Positions 1-5,673 of a stretch of 5,673 nt of DNA are shown here, piece by piece (the stretch's first letter is position 1; every line of letters begins with the position of its first letter). The notes under the pieces are model-generated. The model was given only the letters and a program-made list of their open reading frames with translations, did not search any database and was not told the origin of the DNA. Source of the DNA: JAJPJX01 sp964568355 (GTDB taxonomy: Bacteria; Acidobacteriota; Terriglobia; Bryobacterales; Bryobacteraceae); the NCBI GenBank assembly GCA_964568355.1, contig CAZMRK010000144.1:1-5673 (forward strand), read 5' to 3'. The position numbers and the translations under genes are program-made.

Positions 1-666
1 CAGGGGCGAATCCAGGTCCATCCACGCTACATCGCTGGCATAGTAATCATCGGAGAGAAATGCCTCGGCGCGCAGGGTCAGGAACTTTCGCAGAGAGGCG
101 TTCTCCGTCAGCGCCGCCGCTTCGCGCAGCAGTTTCGCCGACCGCTCCAGGTAGGGCGCATATTCGCGATGGTAAGGAACAATGGTCAATTTCCCGGCCC
201 CATTGCGCCGGATCACCGTGAAGAAGTCCTCGGCCTGTTGCCGCTCCGCGGCCGGAAGTGCCTTGACCCAGCTCTCGAACTCCTTCGCCGTCATGTCCTC
301 GGGATAGAAGTTCGCTCCCGGCAGCTTGCGCGATGGAACATCCGGCAAAAAAGCCGCATGAGCGTCAATATCCGACCACGGCCCCTTGTTGAGCTGGAAA
401 TACTGCCAGCGGGCCTTCCCGAGAGGGCTGCTGTCTTTCTGCAGCCTGGCCGCCAGCGCCGGATTTCCGCTCCACAACTGGACCAGGAAAATCTCATCCA
501 GCACGCGGGAAGCCGCCACCAGCTTCTCCAGCGCCTGCCGGTCTCCCGCGGAGAGAGCCGACGGATCGGAGCGCAGTTCGGTAGGCGCGAACCGCGCCAG
601 CATCTGTTGGAGTTGAGTCAGGTCAGGGATAGTCACGGCTAGTAAAAGGACGGGCAATGGTCCCAT
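1..666 (-). CDS. Peptidase M49 (dipeptidyl peptidase III-like) protein, N-terminal part, cut by window edge
   Basis: This reading frame stays open from an ATG at 666 to the left edge, giving 222 residues with no stop. M49 enzymes are zinc exopeptidases that remove dipeptides from peptide N-termini. The match rests on recalled family phrases: FAPTEL (26-31), NKGPWSDID (93-101), GANFYPEDMT (117-126), VPYHREY (163-169) and YYASDVAWMDLDSPL at the visible end. The zinc motif (HExxGH or HExxH) should lie further downstream, outside the window, so activity cannot be judged. Bacterial members are roughly 550 residues or more, so well under half is visible. ATG 666 is the first possible start: upstream codons in this frame have no ATG, GTG or TTG back to a TGA at 757-759. 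GGAGG precedes it by only 3 nt, which is unusually close. Residues 4-11 (LPVLLLAV) form a short hydrophobic stretch without a preceding basic residue, a weak signal-peptide candidate. The gene lies 82 bp after the receptor gene on the same strand. Similar proteins are sometimes annotated as NUDIX or Zn-dependent hydrolases. Confidence 0.8.
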   Translation of the reverse strand, partial: MGPLPVLLLAVTIPDLTQLQQMLARFAPTELRSDPSALSAGDRQALEKLVAASRVLDEIFLVQLWSGNPALAARLQKDSSPLGKARWQYFQLNKGPWSDIDAHAAFLPDVPSRKLPGANFYPEDMTAKEFESWVKALPAAERQQAEDFFTVIRRNGAGKLTIVPYHREYAPYLERSAKLLREAAALTENASLRKFLTLRAEAFLSDDYYASDVAWMDLDSPL

Positions 667-748
667 GCCCCTCCATTGTAGGCCGCCGCACGGTAGCGCG
701 CGCTTCTGCGTGCTGCGTCGATGCTGCCGCCAACGTCCCGGCCTCCGC
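667..748. other. Short intergenic gap with GC-rich inverted repeat
   Basis: These 82 bp separate the receptor stop codon from the M49 start. They contain a 5-bp inverted repeat, GCACG at 688-692 and CGTGC at 709-713, enclosing the perfect 10-base palindrome AGCGCGCGCT at 695-704. No T-run follows on either strand, so it does not look like an intrinsic terminator, and I see no convincing -35/-10 pair. The gap is short enough for cotranscription of the two genes. The hairpin could be a weak attenuating or mRNA-stabilising element or simply chance in GC-rich DNA. Confidence 0.35.
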
Positions 749-3700
749 TCAATAAATCAGCTTCAATCCGAATTGAATAATCCGCGGATCTTGCGCCGAC
801 GTATACACTCCGAACGTGGCAGGTACCGTGACGTTGGTCCCCACGCCGCCCGTCAGGCCAAACATCGTATGGTTGGGCAGATTGAAAAACTCGGACCGAA
901 ACTCGAGATACCGGGTCTCTCCCAGCAGCGTCCGCTTCAGCACAGAAAAATCCAGGTTGTTCTGCCCCGAATAGCGCATGGTGTTGCGCCCCGCCGTGCC
1001 AAAAGTTCCCAGTGCCGAGGGTGCAAAGCAGGAGGTATCGAACCAGCGCGTGCGGGTTTGCTGACCTCCCTCCAGGTTGCCGTTGCAGAGGCTGTCGGCG
1101 TGCTCGTTAGGACCGAACGTGCCGCTGCGGTTGCCGCTCTGCACGATCGTGAAAGGAAATCCGGTCTGCGCCTGCCACATGCCCGTCAACTGCCAGCCTT
1201 CCAGGAGCTTGGCCGCCAGCCCCTTCGCGCTGCCGAACAGGGCGTGTCCCGGACCGAATGGAAGCTCGTAGACGCCGCTGAAGGTGAGCCGGTGGCGTAC
1301 GTCGAAATCGGAGCTACCCCGGTTCAAGCGGGCGTTGCGGTCGTCCATGATGTAGCCTGACCCCCCGCTGCCTCCCCCCTCGCCATTGGTGTTGTCGATC
1401 GAATGCCCGTAGTTGTATGCCGCGATGAACGTCGCGCCGGCGGAGAAGCGCCGGGTCAGCTTGGCTTGCAGCGAGTGATAGTTCGAATCGCCGTAACTGT
1501 CCGCGGTGGTGAACGTCCCGAAGTTCGGGAACGGCCGTATGTAGGCGGCATTCAACGCGCCCGGCAGCGCTCCCTGGTTCAGGATCCGCAGCCCGTCCAG
1601 CGAAGTGCCCTTGTTGCCCAGATAAGTCACCTCCAGGCCCAGGTTCTCTGCCAGTTGCCGCTGCACTCCGAAGCTCCACTGCTGCATGTATCCTTGCTTG
1701 AACCACGGAGTAAGCGAAAGGCCGCCGGGCAGGCCGCCGGCCAGCGGGTTGCTCGAAAACGGGCTGTCAAACGGCAGGACCACGCCGCGCGCCGGGTCCG
1801 CCTGGAAGGTCTGCGAAACCACGAAAGGCGCATTGATGGCTGCCAGGAACTGCGAATTGAAGATCGCCAGGTTGTAGAAGATGCCGTAGCCGGTGCGCAG
1901 CACGGTCTTGCCGTCACCCGTCAGGTTGAAAGCCAGCCCGATGCGCGGAGCAAAATTCTTCTTCGGGGTGGGATACAGGGCGCGATTCGCCCGGCCGGTC
2001 AGCCCGTTGGAAGGATACCCGGAAATCAGCAGCCGGCCCTCGCCCTCGGGCAGGAAAACGCTCAGATGGTCGCCTTTGTCGACGAACGGCTGCTGCAGCT
2101 CATAGCGCAGTCCCAGCGAGAGGATCAGCCTCGGGCTGACCCGGAAATCGTCCGCGCCATAGAAATTGAAGAGCGTTGCGCGCGCATCCTCCCGCGCAAT
2201 GCCGAGATCGCGTGTGGCCTGCTGCGGCAGCCCCAGCAGGAAGTCCGGCAGGCCCGTGCTTGCCTTGCTGTAGATGTTGGTGAAGCTGAAGGAGCCGCGC
2301 TGGTTGCCGGAAACGAAGACGCGGTTCAACTGCGTGGGCCAGATGGTCGTGCCCGCGCGCAGCGTGTGCCGCCCCACGATTCTGGTAAAGTTGGCGATGA
2401 ACTGCTGGGAGTTCTCTACCCGGCCTTCCGGGCTGAACCCCGCGTCCCCCACGCCGTTGAAGCCCTGGATCGCCACAGCCGGCACTCCGTCAATCTCCGG
2501 CGTCACCGCCAGTCCGGCAATGCCGTAGGATGCGCTCTTCTGCTTACCGACCTGCTCGGAGCCATTCAGCGCGTCCTCCCGGTTGAACCCGATCCGTACG
2601 TCCAGCGTGCTGGTCGGGCCCAGGACAAAGGTGCTGCCTACCGCCGCGTTCTGCACCGTCATCAGGTTGATGGTGCCGAAGTTCGGAATCGCGCCGGGCG
2701 TCAGGCGGTCCACATTGGAAATCGTGTAGCGCGCAAAGGCCTTCCAGTTGTCCGAGAAGGAATGATCCACTCGCGCGACATACTGGTATTCGTCGATGCG
2801 GTCTGAGGCCGCATTGATGAAATTCGGCGCTGCCAGCCCGCTGTTGGGCGTCGGGTAAAGCGACGCGAATCTTTTAGAAACATCCGAAATTCGATTCGAA
2901 GGGATCACGTTGCCGGGAAACGGCAAGCCCGAAAGCGGGTCGATCACCGCCGTCCGGTCCGAACCGAAATCTCCGTTCAACTGGGCCGGTGTGGGCACCT
3001 GCGCGCCGGCCGCCAGGCCGCGCCGCGACTTGAACCCTTCGTAAGTTCCAAAGAAGAAGGTCTTATCCTTGCGGATGGGACCTCCCACCGACCCGCCGTA
3101 TTGGTTCTGGCGATAGGGCGGCTTTCTGAGGTCGAAAAAGTTGCGCGCATCCAGATGGTCGTTGCGGAAGAACTCGAACAATTCCCCGTGAAGCCTGTTG
3201 CCGCCCGCCTTCGTGATCACGTTGACGGTCACTCCCGAGACCACGCCGTACTGCGCATCATACGGTGAGTTGAGCACTTTGAATTCCTGGATGGATGCGA
3301 CCGATGGACGCAGGCTGGTGTTTTTGAACCGGAAGCCGAACGAATCCACGCCGTCGATGATGTAGGTATTGTTGGTCGGCCGGTTCCCGCCCAACTGCAC
3401 CCCTACATTGCGCGGGCCGCCGCCCCGTGCCGTTGGCTGGCCGCCTGCGTTCGGCGACACGCCCGGTAGCAGCAGGCTCAATTGCAGGAACTGGCGGCCG
3501 TTCAACGGCAGCTCTTCTGTATTGACGTTGTCCACAACGCCGCCGATGTTCGCATGTGTGGAGTCCACCAACGGCACCTCCGACCGCACGGTAACGCTCT
3601 CGGAGGCATCGCCCACCTGAAGCGCAATATTGATTTGCGGGCGCTGGTCGACATTCAGAACCAGGTTGTTCTGGACATATTGCTTAAATCCCGGAGCCGC

Positions 3701-3949
3701 GGCGCTCAGCGTGTATGACCCTGGAGCGAGATCCAACATCGTAAAATTGCCGACTGCGTTGGTAAGCGCCGTCGACACAACCCCGGTGTTCTCGTTCGTG
3801 GCCTTTACGCTGACGCCTGCCACAGCCGCGCCGGAAGCATCGGTAACGGTGCCAAAAATCGAGGCCGCATTTCTTTGCCCGAAGCCCGTTGCGGCCAGCA
3901 TCATCATCAACAGCACAAGTCCAGCCTGGCGAAGGACGTACTGAGACAT
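749..3949 (-). CDS. Oar-like TonB-dependent outer-membrane receptor with carboxypeptidase-regulatory-like domain
   Basis: This is a complete gene of 1066 residues, a usual length for the group. Proteins of this type are 22-strand outer-membrane barrels that bind or import large ligands using TonB energy. Residues 1-24 are a signal peptide (R7, then hydrophobic 9-20, likely cut near Gly24/Gln25). Residues about 29-120 form a beta-sandwich carboxypeptidase-regulatory-like domain (IFGTVTD, then VGNFTMLDLAPGSYTLSA). About 125-250 is the plug, with LPLNGR at 147-152 and YIIDGVD at 196-202. The rest is barrel, rich in alternating aromatic strands and ending FGLKLIY with a terminal aromatic residue, as outer-membrane barrels do. 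The segment from C955 to C974 followed by FAPSALGTFG is typical of acidobacterial members. These are the only two cysteines in the protein, so a disulfide in an external loop is possible. A glycine-rich stretch (GEGGGSGGSGY, encoded near 1348-1385) probably lies in a loop. The ATG at 3949 has AGGGGAG 8 nt upstream. I see no TonB box and no adjacent SusD-like partner. The substrate cannot be inferred from sequence; Oar itself is linked to protein secretion or adhesion in Myxococcus. Confidence 0.95.
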   Translation of the reverse strand: MSQYVLRQAGLVLLMMMLAATGFGQRNAASIFGTVTDASGAAVAGVSVKATNENTGVVSTALTNAVGNFTMLDLAPGSYTLSAAAPGFKQYVQNNLVLNVDQRPQINIALQVGDASESVTVRSEVPLVDSTHANIGGVVDNVNTEELPLNGRQFLQLSLLLPGVSPNAGGQPTARGGGPRNVGVQLGGNRPTNNTYIIDGVDSFGFRFKNTSLRPSVASIQEFKVLNSPYDAQYGVVSGVTVNVITKAGGNRLHGELFEFFRNDHLDARNFFDLRKPPYRQNQYGGSVGGPIRKDKTFFFGTYEGFKSRRGLAAGAQVPTPAQLNGDFGSDRTAVIDPLSGLPFPGNVIPSNRISDVSKRFASLYPTPNSGLAAPNFINAASDRIDEYQYVARVDHSFSDNWKAFARYTISNVDRLTPGAIPNFGTINLMTVQNAAVGSTFVLGPTSTLDVRIGFNREDALNGSEQVGKQKSASYGIAGLAVTPEIDGVPAVAIQGFNGVGDAGFSPEGRVENSQQFIANFTRIVGRHTLRAGTTIWPTQLNRVFVSGNQRGSFSFTNIYSKASTGLPDFLLGLPQQATRDLGIAREDARATLFNFYGADDFRVSPRLILSLGLRYELQQPFVDKGDHLSVFLPEGEGRLLISGYPSNGLTGRANRALYPTPKKNFAPRIGLAFNLTGDGKTVLRTGYGIFYNLAIFNSQFLAAINAPFVVSQTFQADPARGVVLPFDSPFSSNPLAGGLPGGLSLTPWFKQGYMQQWSFGVQRQLAENLGLEVTYLGNKGTSLDGLRILNQGALPGALNAAYIRPFPNFGTFTTADSYGDSNYHSLQAKLTRRFSAGATFIAAYNYGHSIDNTNGEGGGSGGSGYIMDDRNARLNRGSSDFDVRHRLTFSGVYELPFGPGHALFGSAKGLAAKLLEGWQLTGMWQAQTGFPFTIVQSGNRSGTFGPNEHADSLCNGNLEGGQQTRTRWFDTSCFAPSALGTFGTAGRNTMRYSGQNNLDFSVLKRTLLGETRYLEFRSEFFNLPNHTMFGLTGGVGTNVTVPATFGVYTSAQDPRIIQFGLKLIY

Positions 3950-3957
3950 GTGGAATT

Positions 3958-3964
3958 CTCCCCT
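3958..3964 (-). promoter_or_regulatory. Ribosome binding site of the receptor gene
   Basis: On the minus strand AGGGGAG lies 8 nt before the ATG at 3949. It is a strong purine-rich Shine-Dalgarno at normal spacing. It supports this start, which also gives a complete signal peptide. Confidence 0.8.
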
Positions 3965-3987
3965 ATCAAGACAGCCCGAATCCCGGT

Positions 3988-4033
3988 TTCGAAGTCCCTA
4001 TGGCACCCGCGTAGGGAGCCACCCTGCTTCGAA
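3988..4033 (-). promoter_or_regulatory. Imperfect hairpin in the receptor leader
   Basis: Minus-strand RNA here can form an inner 6-bp stem, TCCCTA (4017-4012) with TAGGGA (4000-3995), around an 11-nt loop. An outer 6-bp stem can form between two copies of TTCGAA (4033-4028 and 3993-3988). The left side has a 10-nt bulge and the right side 1 nt. There is no U-tract, so it is not a simple terminator. The 3' inner arm contains the UAG that ends the 12-codon mini-ORF, which would let translation disturb the fold. Each TTCGAA is itself palindromic, so a DNA-level dyad site is an alternative. Formation and function are inferred only from complementarity. Confidence 0.35.
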
Positions 4034-4036
4034 CAT
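3998..4036 (-). CDS. Possible 12-codon leader mini-ORF upstream of the receptor
   Basis: An ATG at 4036 opens a 12-residue frame (MFEAGWLPTRVP) ending in TAG at 4000-3998. AGGAG lies 7 nt before the ATG (4048-4044), a better-placed ribosome site than many real genes have. Its stop codon lies in the 3' arm of the predicted hairpin. The peptide has no run of a single amino acid that would suggest classical attenuation. The ribosome site overlaps the candidate -10 box, so the two would function together only if transcription starts further upstream; otherwise the mini-ORF would be nearly leaderless. It may be chance, since short frames are common. Confidence 0.25.
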   Translation of the reverse strand: MFEAGWLPTRVP

Positions 4037-4045
4037 CGCGCTACT

Positions 4046-4075
4046 CCTATATCAAGATTTGTGGGTTGGCGTCAA
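4046..4075 (-). promoter_or_regulatory. Candidate sigma70-type promoter for the receptor gene
   Basis: On the minus strand TTGACG (4075-4070, five of six matches to TTGACA) is followed after 18 nt by TATAGG (4051-4046, four of six to TATAAT). Transcription would start near 4039, leaving a leader of about 90 nt before the receptor ATG. The spacer is AT-richer than the surrounding genes. The receptor gene may also be read through from the ceramidase-like gene, because no intrinsic terminator is visible between them. This is consensus matching only. Confidence 0.4.
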
Positions 4076-4094
4076 ACTGGGTCGAGAGCGGACT

Positions 4095-5673
4095 TCAAAT
4101 CCCCGCTGCCTGGTAGTGACTGGCGATCTCAGCTTCCGTCAACGCGTGCCCGAAGACCGCCACCTCGTCAATCTTGCCCTCAAAGGTAAATTCCCGGTCC
4201 TGACTCCCTCCGACATAGATCTGGTCGGAGGGCGTGCCGCCGGCTTGACCTGCCAGCTCCGGCTTCCGATTCCCGTTGAGGTACACGCTGACGCGTCCGC
4301 CTTGCTGCACCATGGCCACATGGTTCCACGTTTTCGGCTGGATCTCGGTGGTCCCCGCAGCCCCGCCCAGCGTCAACCGTCCGGGTGAAGAGCCTGTTCC
4401 TCCGATGGCAAGCGCTGGGCCGCCGCCTGGCGCCGCCAGATAGCCGGTAATGCTTCGGGCTGTGTTGGGCAGGCCGTTCCAGAACCAGAATTCGATGGTG
4501 TAGTCCGCCGCGAGGCCGGGGATCGATGCGAGCATTCGTCCGCCCGCAAAGTGGACCGCCCGATTGACCTGCGTGCCCGAAAAACCAGCCGATTCCGGAC
4601 CCGGGAGAAAGAAAGCTACGCCGTCTTCATAAGTGGCCGGGCGTTGGTTCCCGCTTGCATCGGCCGCTTCTGTTCCGGCAAATTCGGTCATGCGCCAGTA
4701 CGCTGCTGGCTTCGACCGCAGCACCGCCCGGGCATACGGTCCGTTCGTCTCCTCGGGCTTGCGCCTCGGTTTGCCCGCGACCTGTTCAAGCAGTTCCAGC
4801 AGGGTCTCTACGATCTTCGGCTCAGCCTGCACGTCCAGCCCCGCGGTTCTTGCCGCCCACGTCGTATAGCCACCCAGTTTGTGCTGCTCCGGCGGAGGGA
4901 TGTAGCCTTCGGCGCCATTTGCGAGTTCGATATGGAAGGTTGCGGGAAACGGGCTCTGCGCCTTCAGCTTGAGCCCGGAAAGAGCAAAGACTTCATCGGG
5001 GATCGCCGTAATGCCCAGGTCGCCCATGCGCACCGCCTGCAGCTTCAGCTCCCGCACCGGCTGCTCGTGCAGGTAGATCTGTTCCAGCGCATAGACCTCA
5101 GCCTGAGTCTTGGGCTTCTGGCCATTGATCCGGGCCGCCGTCTCCCGCGCCCAGGCGAGGCGCCGCGTGTCCGCCAACCGCCGCTGGAGAGTAAGCGTGG
5201 TCTCGGCCATCCCGATGGGTACCCAGTCGCGATACCGGATCTTCTGATAGGCGCGGTACGCGTAGCCCGCGACGCCCTGAGCGTATTGCTCGAGCGTGAT
5301 GTCGCTCTTGGGCTTGCCGTAGTCCATCCACATCTGGTCGCCGCTGGTTCCTTGCGACAGGATCCCGACGAACCGATCGTCCGCCCCGATCAGTTTGCCG
5401 ATCCCGGCGGCGAACTGACCGTAGTAGTCCGCTGAAACCGGCGTGGAATTGAAATAGTGCATGGAGTAGTTCGCCAGCAAGGCGATCGGCCGCCCGTCCG
5501 GCGACTTCAGCGCCACGACCGACAGACCGGGATCAACCGGGCCGGACGGGGCAATGGCGTTGGGGTTCTGATAGCCCGGATGCATATTGGCGCGGACGCT
5601 CACAACACCAAAGGGGTCGGTGAGCATCTTGTCCGGCCGGTAGATCCACCGCCGGCAATGGGTGTGTTCGTAG
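4095..5673 (-). CDS. Ceramidase-like hydrolase domain fused to C-terminal LamG domain, N-terminus missing
   Basis: The frame is open from the right edge to TGA at 4097-4095, giving 525 visible residues that begin YEHTHCRRW; the true start lies outside the window. The first ATG seen (5627) is internal, because homologous-looking sequence precedes it. Residues about 1-310 resemble the neutral/alkaline non-lysosomal ceramidase family: SGPVDPGLSVVAL (43-55), ALLANYSMH (64-72), SADYYGQF (80-87), GTSGD (108-112), and NGAEGYIPPPEQHKLGGY (252-269). His72 fits the second zinc-ligand histidine of known ceramidases. Residues about 320-525 form a LamG/concanavalin-A-like domain: AYWRMTEF, DASGN, YTIEFWFW (391-398), WNHVAMV, VYLNG, FEGKIDEVAVF and AEIASHY. 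Such domains usually bind sugars, proteins or surfaces. The protein is probably exported, but its signal region is not visible. Ceramidases split ceramide into sphingosine and fatty acid, but the nucleophile serine expected after the GD motif appears replaced (QMW here), so the true reaction is uncertain. Similar proteins in Planctomycetes and Acidobacteriota have no established substrate. It lies 145 bp upstream of the receptor gene on the same strand. Confidence 0.85.
   Translation of the reverse strand, partial: YEHTHCRRWIYRPDKMLTDPFGVVSVRANMHPGYQNPNAIAPSGPVDPGLSVVALKSPDGRPIALLANYSMHYFNSTPVSADYYGQFAAGIGKLIGADDRFVGILSQGTSGDQMWMDYGKPKSDITLEQYAQGVAGYAYRAYQKIRYRDWVPIGMAETTLTLQRRLADTRRLAWARETAARINGQKPKTQAEVYALEQIYLHEQPVRELKLQAVRMGDLGITAIPDEVFALSGLKLKAQSPFPATFHIELANGAEGYIPPPEQHKLGGYTTWAARTAGLDVQAEPKIVETLLELLEQVAGKPRRKPEETNGPYARAVLRSKPAAYWRMTEFAGTEAADASGNQRPATYEDGVAFFLPGPESAGFSGTQVNRAVHFAGGRMLASIPGLAADYTIEFWFWNGLPNTARSITGYLAAPGGGPALAIGGTGSSPGRLTLGGAAGTTEIQPKTWNHVAMVQQGGRVSVYLNGNRKPELAGQAGGTPSDQIYVGGSQDREFTFEGKIDEVAVFGHALTEAEIASHYQAAGI

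Noticed and set aside
169..642. Plus-strand open frame of 157 codons near the left edge
   Set aside because: The minus strand here reads through as an M49-like protein with several family phrases, so this frame is its shadow.
688..713. GC-rich inverted repeat as a rho-independent terminator between receptor and M49 genes
   Set aside because: The stem is only 5 bp and neither side is followed by a T-run.
1348..1385. Glycine/serine-coding repeat in the receptor gene as a tandem DNA repeat
   Set aside because: It encodes a short Gly-rich loop (GEGGGSGGSGY) and shows no regular nucleotide repeat unit.
1403..2806. Long plus-strand open frame of 467 codons inside the receptor gene
   Set aside because: It lies wholly antisense to a confidently identified receptor, its product is Arg/Gln/Val-rich with no domain I recognise, and long antisense frames are expected from the codon bias of GC-rich genes.
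3875..4388. Plus-strand frames crossing the gap between receptor and ceramidase-like genes
   Set aside because: They span the ends of two real minus-strand genes and the leader, and have no convincing ribosome site or recognisable product.
4551..5435. Plus-strand open frame of 294 codons opposite the ceramidase-like gene
   Set aside because: The product is an arginine- and leucine-rich low-information sequence and the opposite strand encodes recognisable conserved motifs; it is a codon-bias shadow.

Overview
The window is GC-rich and densely coding. All three genes are co-oriented on the minus strand, so transcription runs from the right edge to the left edge. The central protein is a very large outer-membrane receptor with an N-terminal carboxypeptidase-regulatory-like domain. 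It carries phrases typical of the expanded Oar-like TonB-dependent receptors of Acidobacteriota (LPLNGR, YIIDGVD, and a late C-x18-C segment followed by FAPSALGTFG). With its secreted-hydrolase neighbours, this points to a soil-type acidobacterium of the Bryobacterales/Solibacter kind. That assignment is inference from protein style; no rRNA or other marker is present.

Layout in order of transcription. (1) 5673..4095: the 3' part of a gene cut by the right edge. It encodes a ceramidase-like alpha/beta domain (neutral/alkaline non-lysosomal ceramidase family) joined to a C-terminal LamG/concanavalin-A-like domain. (2) 4094..3950: a 145-bp gap with a plausible sigma70-type promoter, a 12-codon mini-ORF whose stop codon lies in a hairpin arm, and a good Shine-Dalgarno for the next gene. 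(3) 3949..749: a complete 1066-residue Oar-like TonB-dependent receptor with a signal peptide. (4) 748..667: an 82-bp gap with a short GC-rich inverted repeat. (5) 666..1: the first 222 residues of a peptidase M49 (dipeptidyl peptidase III-like) protein, cut by the left edge before its zinc motif.

Functionally this looks like an exported-hydrolase plus outer-membrane-receptor neighbourhood. A LamG-bearing hydrolase could act on an envelope or extracellular substrate, the receptor could bind or import a product, and an M49-type peptidase could process peptides. No regulator, SusD-like lipoprotein or inner-membrane transporter is visible, so a shared substrate is a hypothesis. I see no RNA genes, insertion sequences, CRISPR arrays or phage genes. 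The most unusual points are the apparent loss of the ceramidase nucleophile serine in the LamG fusion and the leader region before the receptor gene.
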